From positions 124,001 through 188,000 of the forward strand of contig NZ_ABVL01000012.1 of NCBI RefSeq assembly GCF_000173075.1: a stretch of 64,000 bases of DNA. The letters run 5' to 3'. The translations under genes were made by a program, and so were the position numbers. The first letter of the stretch is position 1; each line of letters opens with the position of its first letter. This document shows, piece after piece, positions 60,870-64,000 of this stretch. The notes beneath the pieces were generated by a model that searched no databases, had not been told where the DNA came from, and saw only the letters and a list, made by a program, of their open reading frames with translations. Source of the stretch: Chthoniobacter flavus Ellin428 (lineage in GTDB: Bacteria; Verrucomicrobiota; Verrucomicrobiia; Chthoniobacterales; Chthoniobacteraceae).

Positions 60870-61582
60870 GGGGTGATCGGTGCTTCCAGCCTTCACTCAC
60901 CTGGTCGAGTTGGCAAGCGCTGGCCTGAGCGGTGCCCGCGGCTAGCGCTTGCTTCGCGTTGCTCCGATGTCGCTGCCCAGCGCCCATTCTTTCCGTTCCT
61001 ATCTATCTACGGTTTAGCCAGAGGGCTTCACTCCCTGTGAAGCGTGGTGAATACTCTGGTGGATAGGTAGTGCGGTCGTTTTTCTCTGTAGGTGAAGGAT
61101 GAAGGCATTCCGCAGTAAATTGGTGCAACATACAGGGAAGACACCCCACCGGGTGCAAGGAATCTCTTTAAAGCTGCACTTCGCTTGGGTTCGGTCGAAG
61201 TAAAGGGGAAACGCGCGAGCGATCCGTAAAAACTTTTCTGCACTTTCTTCCCCGTGATCCGCAGTGGTCGCGGCGTGGCTTTCGAGTGGACAATATCGCG
61301 AAAGCGAACGACTGGTTTACCGAGATTCCACCGTGAATAGGTGGCGCAAAAGGAAGCGGCGTTCTGGGGAAAGGGATTTGCGCTTTCACCATCACCTCTT
61401 CACGCATTGATTCAACTAATTGAAGATCAGCTTATTGGGAAGGTGAATGGGGGGACTTCAGGAGGTGGCTAGTCATTCACTTATTCTCGCCAATGCCGTC
61501 TTGGCGGATATGCCGGCTACGTATTTTTAGGTGTGATTACGGATTGACTCGCGTTTTACGGAAGGGCAAGAAGGCCGCGCAG
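60870..61582. other. Gene-free stretch in the island
   Basis: No supported gene in 700 bases. The GC content falls toward the right. Some dyad symmetries (GGCTTCACTCCCTGTGAAGC at 61023-61042) could be a terminator for either side. Confidence 0.45.
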
Positions 61583-62086
61583 ATGTCGGGACACCTGATC
61601 ACCCCATTTTTCGACCCCATCCCTGGAATTCCCCTTTTCACCCGCCGGAAAGGCGAGGTTGATAATTTTCAGGCTGAAAAAGTCTCTCTCGTCGACAAAA
61701 AAGGCGCAGAGGATCTTGCTGCAAAATACAGCGACGTCGATGTACGCGCTGGCGGCCTTATCCCCCATTACAACTGCCATGGGCTGACCTTCGCGTCGCG
61801 ACGCACGGGTATTTCGGACAGTGCGGCCCTCCGACAAATTTTAGAAGAGGACGGTTACGAGGAGGTCAAGATAGAGAATGTTCTGCCGGGGGACGTAATC
61901 CTCTATTTTGACCCCGAGACCGGCGATTTTGAACATTCGGGAATTGTGGTCAGTCGGGAGAACAGCGAGATTCAGCAGACTTTTCGCGTTGTCAGCAAAT
62001 GGGGGATGGGCCTTGAATGCGTTCATGGCTCTGCCTACTGTCCTTATTCGTTTCAAACTGCGAAATACTACCGAATCGTGAAATGA
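61583..62086 (+). CDS. Probable NlpC/P60- or CHAP-like cysteine peptidase or amidase
   Basis: 167 residues from ATG 61583. HYNCHGLTFASRRTGI has a candidate catalytic Cys with a following helix; LPGDVILYFDPETGDFEHSG carries the candidate catalytic His; VVSKWGMGLECVHG follows. Cys-Gly-helix, then PGD...HSGIV is the order of papain-like NlpC/CHAP enzymes. It may cleave peptide or amide bonds, or act as a toxin. Overlaps the next gene by four bases. Confidence 0.68.
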   Translation: MSGHLITPFFDPIPGIPLFTRRKGEVDNFQAEKVSLVDKKGAEDLAAKYSDVDVRAGGLIPHYNCHGLTFASRRTGISDSAALRQILEEDGYEEVKIENVLPGDVILYFDPETGDFEHSGIVVSRENSEIQQTFRVVSKWGMGLECVHGSAYCPYSFQTAKYYRIVK

Positions 62087-62553
62087 CTCCTCCGGAAAAC
62101 AGGATTCTTGATGGCAATGCGCGCGAAGCGCTTCTCTTTGCCAATACCCCCTCCTATTTGTTTAAAAAGTTGCGTAACGATGGGGCTGTTCAGGCAGTTG
62201 GCTTAGAATACGAAGCCGGGCAACTCATGGAGGCGATAAAGCGCGTTTCTCCGACAGTGTACGAATCAATGGACAGTGCGGCGGCTTTGTACGGCTTGCT
62301 GATTGCCCTGTCATTTCATGACGGGCAGGAGGTAGCCGCTTATTTTGAAAGAGTTGCTACGTCGGGATTGAAATGGGCCGACGACATTGCGCGATTTTAT
62401 GCGACGCAGCGACGCCTCCAAACTGTCGTTACCGTGCCCACTGTGGTCTGGCCTGCGTCCGTCAGTGTAGTTTCAAACACGCAGCCCTCCTCGTCTCCAA
62501 ATGTGGTAGACGTTCAGATTCCCCGGCCTAAAGTCGAATCTGTCGGTTATTGA
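62083..62553 (+). CDS. Island protein of unknown function, partner of the peptidase-like gene
   Basis: 156 residues from ATG 62083, overlapping the upstream stop (ATGA). Helical first two thirds (LLFANTPSYLFKKLRNDGAV, VYESMDSAAALYGLLIALSF) and a Pro/Ser/Val-rich tail. The coupling suggests a chaperone, immunity protein or structural partner. Confidence 0.6.
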   Translation: MTPPENRILDGNAREALLFANTPSYLFKKLRNDGAVQAVGLEYEAGQLMEAIKRVSPTVYESMDSAAALYGLLIALSFHDGQEVAAYFERVATSGLKWADDIARFYATQRRLQTVVTVPTVVWPASVSVVSNTQPSSSPNVVDVQIPRPKVESVGY

Positions 62554-62555
62554 TT

Positions 62556-63020
62556 ATGGTAAAAGTTGACCTATTTGCAGTCGCTGAGGCAGCGATCCAA
62601 GACCTTCCCACAAGGCGCCTGTCTCTCATCAATTTGCTCGAGGATTTTACAGGGGCCGGTTTCCCTCTTTTTGTTCCCAAATTCACCGCGGTAGCCAATG
62701 TCTCATGGGACGGCGAAGGCGCGAGTGAAACGTCGATTTCTCTCAAAGTATCGAACAACGATCAGGAATTGTTGGCGTTGCCGTTCAAGGTCTCTTTTCC
62801 GGGTGAAGCCCGAAAAAATCGAGTGGTGTGGAACTTTCAAGGAATGCCGCTGCAAGCTCCCGGTGTTCTGAAGTTTGAGGTCCAGAACGAAGGAAATGTG
62901 ATCGCCACTCATGTGCTCAACGTGGTCGCGCTGAAGGCGCCTCCCGAGGCGAAGGTAATCGTACAATCAGCACCTCAAGAGGCAGTACCTCAGGAAGCAT
63001 CTCCCGCCCCGGCCATGTAG
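62556..63020 (+). CDS. DUF6941-like protein
   Basis: 154 residues from ATG 62556, two bases after the upstream stop. VDLFAVAEAAIQDLPTRRLS, LINLLEDFTGAGFPLFVPKF, then beta strands (ETSISLKVSNNDQELLALPF, VLKFEVQNEGNVIATHVLNV) match the pattern of a domain family that I believe is DUF6941. Third gene of a tight operon; a Pro/Ala/Glu tail ends it. Confidence 0.6.
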   Translation: MVKVDLFAVAEAAIQDLPTRRLSLINLLEDFTGAGFPLFVPKFTAVANVSWDGEGASETSISLKVSNNDQELLALPFKVSFPGEARKNRVVWNFQGMPLQAPGVLKFEVQNEGNVIATHVLNVVALKAPPEAKVIVQSAPQEAVPQEASPAPAM

Positions 63021-63172
63021 TGGCTGGTTTCCCGGTTCACTACCCGTGGTTCAAGCCAGTCCGTCGAGTTGGGTGGCCGCGGACCTTTTGGCACACTCTT
63101 GTGCTGTTGGAAGCTTTCGGGTATTAAAATGGCAACAAAATGCCAACGCGTTTTCTGTCCAGAGTAAACGCG
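63021..63172. other. Right end of the island, no gene
   Basis: Contains GGCAACAAAATGCCAACG as a small dyad and CAGAGTAAA at 63160, adjoining the attachment repeat. Confidence 0.4.
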
Positions 63173-63218
63173 CGGCCTCCGAAGCCGAAGGGTGTGGGTT
63201 CGACCCCCGCCGGGCGCA
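63173..63218 (+). repeat. Attachment site: 46-bp copy of the tRNA-Arg 3' half
   Basis: Identical to 57523-57568 except T to G at 63192. It covers the anticodon arm, variable loop, T arm and acceptor 3' strand. Without the 5' half it cannot be a tRNA gene. Confidence 0.93.
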
Positions 63219-63286
63219 GTGCATTTTGCTCCAACTGGCGCGCGTGTTCAGTGTAAATAGGAGGTGGTGACGGAATGGATGCGGAG

Positions 63287-63547
63287 TCATTGGATGAACT
63301 GGCGCGTTACTTGGCATTGATTTTTGTCACGAATTGTCACGGCGGAGGGGCAGGCTCTCTTGGCGAAGACGAGGATGATGTCGCTCAGGCTGGCGTCGGG
63401 CATTTGGGCGAAATATTCGAGGCCTTCCTGCTCGTCTTTGCTCTCGTTGTAGTTCTCGCGGATCATCTTGGCGCTGGTGCCCATCTCAAGGCAGAGCTGG
63501 GAGAACGCGCTCACAAGGAAGCGACGGCGCGCTTCCCCCCAGTCCCG
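63287..63547 (-). pseudogene. C-terminal remnant of a tyrosine recombinase (integrase)
   Basis: The minus-strand frame reads LCLEMGTSAKMIRENYNESK and EGLEYFAQMPD. This is the region around the catalytic Tyr in integrases typical of Verrucomicrobia (pattern EMGTSxKMIRxHYN, then a YFA/WFA tail; Tyr in ENYNE). The upstream part with the catalytic Arg and His is missing or unrecognisable after RRRFLVSAF. It lies just outside the attachment repeat, as the integrase of an older element would. Confidence 0.75.
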
Positions 63548-63675
63548 TTCGAAATTTATTGGCTGGCAAGGCGATTTCTGTGCGCGGCGCCGGCGAGCCG
63601 GTGGCTAATCGGGATGTCGAGAGCCGAGTCAGCAGATTTCGGACGCAGAACCCGCGTGCTCGAACCGACTGGCGA

Positions 63676-63930
63676 TCACAGCGATTCCTCGCTCCGCACC
63701 TTGATCTCGCGGGGAGCGTCGGCGTAGAGCTCGAGGTAACCGCAGTCGGCGCAAACCCAGGCGGAAACGGTGGAGATGCGCTCACCTTTGAAGAGGATGG
63801 CCCGCGGCTTTTGGTAGGTGGCAATGGTCATCTCGTATTCGGAGGAGTAGGAGCCGTTGCGGTCGATCACCTTGGCGTCCTTCTCGATGTTCGTGGAGCC
63901 GCACTTTGGGCATTTGCCGGTTCGTTTCAT
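63676..63930 (-). CDS. Zinc-ribbon protein
   Basis: 84 residues with CPKCGSTNIEKDAKVIDRNG, then KPRAILFKGERISTVSAWVC and CADCGYLELYADAP: two CxxC pairs that form one zinc ribbon, of the type in small nucleic-acid-binding-like proteins. A conserved family of unknown role. The window ends 70 bases after its start without another gene. Confidence 0.85.
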   Translation of the reverse strand: MKRTGKCPKCGSTNIEKDAKVIDRNGSYSSEYEMTIATYQKPRAILFKGERISTVSAWVCADCGYLELYADAPREIKVRSEESL

Positions 63931-64000
63931 GGGATGAACGGCGGAGATCTTAGCGAAACGCCCAGGAAAAGCGACGGTGCGCTTTGCATCACGTAGATGA

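Larger units (their letters stand above)
57569..63218. mobile_element. 5.65-kb genomic island at tRNA-Arg(CCG)
   Basis: Bounded by the tRNA and by a 46-base copy of its 3' half at 63173-63218 (one mismatch). The inside carries unknown genes, DUF2513, palindromes and a visibly lower GC region at 61-63 kb. CAGAGTAAA occurs at 57654, 57778 and 63160, near both ends, and may be a recombinase-binding repeat. No intact integrase is inside; a C-terminal integrase remnant lies just past the right end. Confidence 0.82.

Noticed and set aside
63173..63218. Second tRNA-Arg gene
   Set aside because: The 5' half (acceptor 5' strand and D arm) is absent; it is a recombination copy of the 3' half.

Overview
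The window looks like a chromosomal segment of a GC-rich Verrucomicrobiota bacterium, with Chthoniobacter-like relatives as the best guess. The reasons are the mreBCD-mrdA-rng block, a Bacteroides-type sdhCAB operon, large eukaryote-like Ser/Thr kinases, DUF1501/DUF1553 remnants of the planctomycete/verrucomicrobial type, and a palindrome matching the LexA box known from Verrucomicrobia (TGTTC-N4-GAACA). The taxon is inferred from gene content only.

Layout. 0-8 kb (+): core genes for cell elongation (mreB end, mreC, mreD, mrdA), RNase G and a PhoB/PhoR-like two-component pair. About 8.4-37.8 kb: an integron-type gene cassette array. Some 45 small genes, almost all on the minus strand, are separated by about 40 complete, truncated or composite attC-like sites. 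On the plus strand each site runs from GCCTAAC-like to GTTAGGC- or GGATAGGC-like ends. No integron integrase lies in the window, so this is a cluster of attC sites lacking an integrase, or the distal part of a larger integron. Most cassettes encode unknown small cytosolic, membrane or exported proteins. Recognisable ones are HNH nucleases, RraB-like, ankyrin, DUF2750, DUF4304, SUKH-like, RibD_C/DHFR-like and GNAT. At 24.0-27.9 kb the array is broken by a hybrid histidine kinase, a permuted DUF1501/DUF1553 gene remnant and a small inverted-repeat element. A VOC-family gene and a reversed YCII gene also look like non-cassette insertions.

37.9-57.3 kb: ordinary chromosome. It holds an LpxH-like phosphoesterase, leuB, a three-gene type IV pilin-like cluster with an exported protein, sdhC-sdhA-sdhB with a RelE/ParE toxin-antitoxin pair wedged between sdhA and sdhB, a CoA-binding protein, two Ser/Thr kinases (one with a KNH-like domain, one ending in a ricin-type lectin domain), an esterase, an AraC-type regulator and a CsbD-like stress protein.

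57.5-63.5 kb: tRNA-Arg(CCG) followed by a 5.65-kb genomic island. The island is bounded on the right by a 46-bp copy of the tRNA 3' half (one mismatch), beyond which lies the C-terminal remnant of a tyrosine recombinase. It carries DUF2513, an unknown two-gene operon behind a perfect LexA-type palindrome and ahead of a strong terminator, and a tight three-gene operon starting with a probable NlpC/CHAP-like cysteine peptidase. A zinc-ribbon gene closes the window.

Several genes are broken by single-base shifts at four-base homopolymers, which may be assembly error rather than biology.
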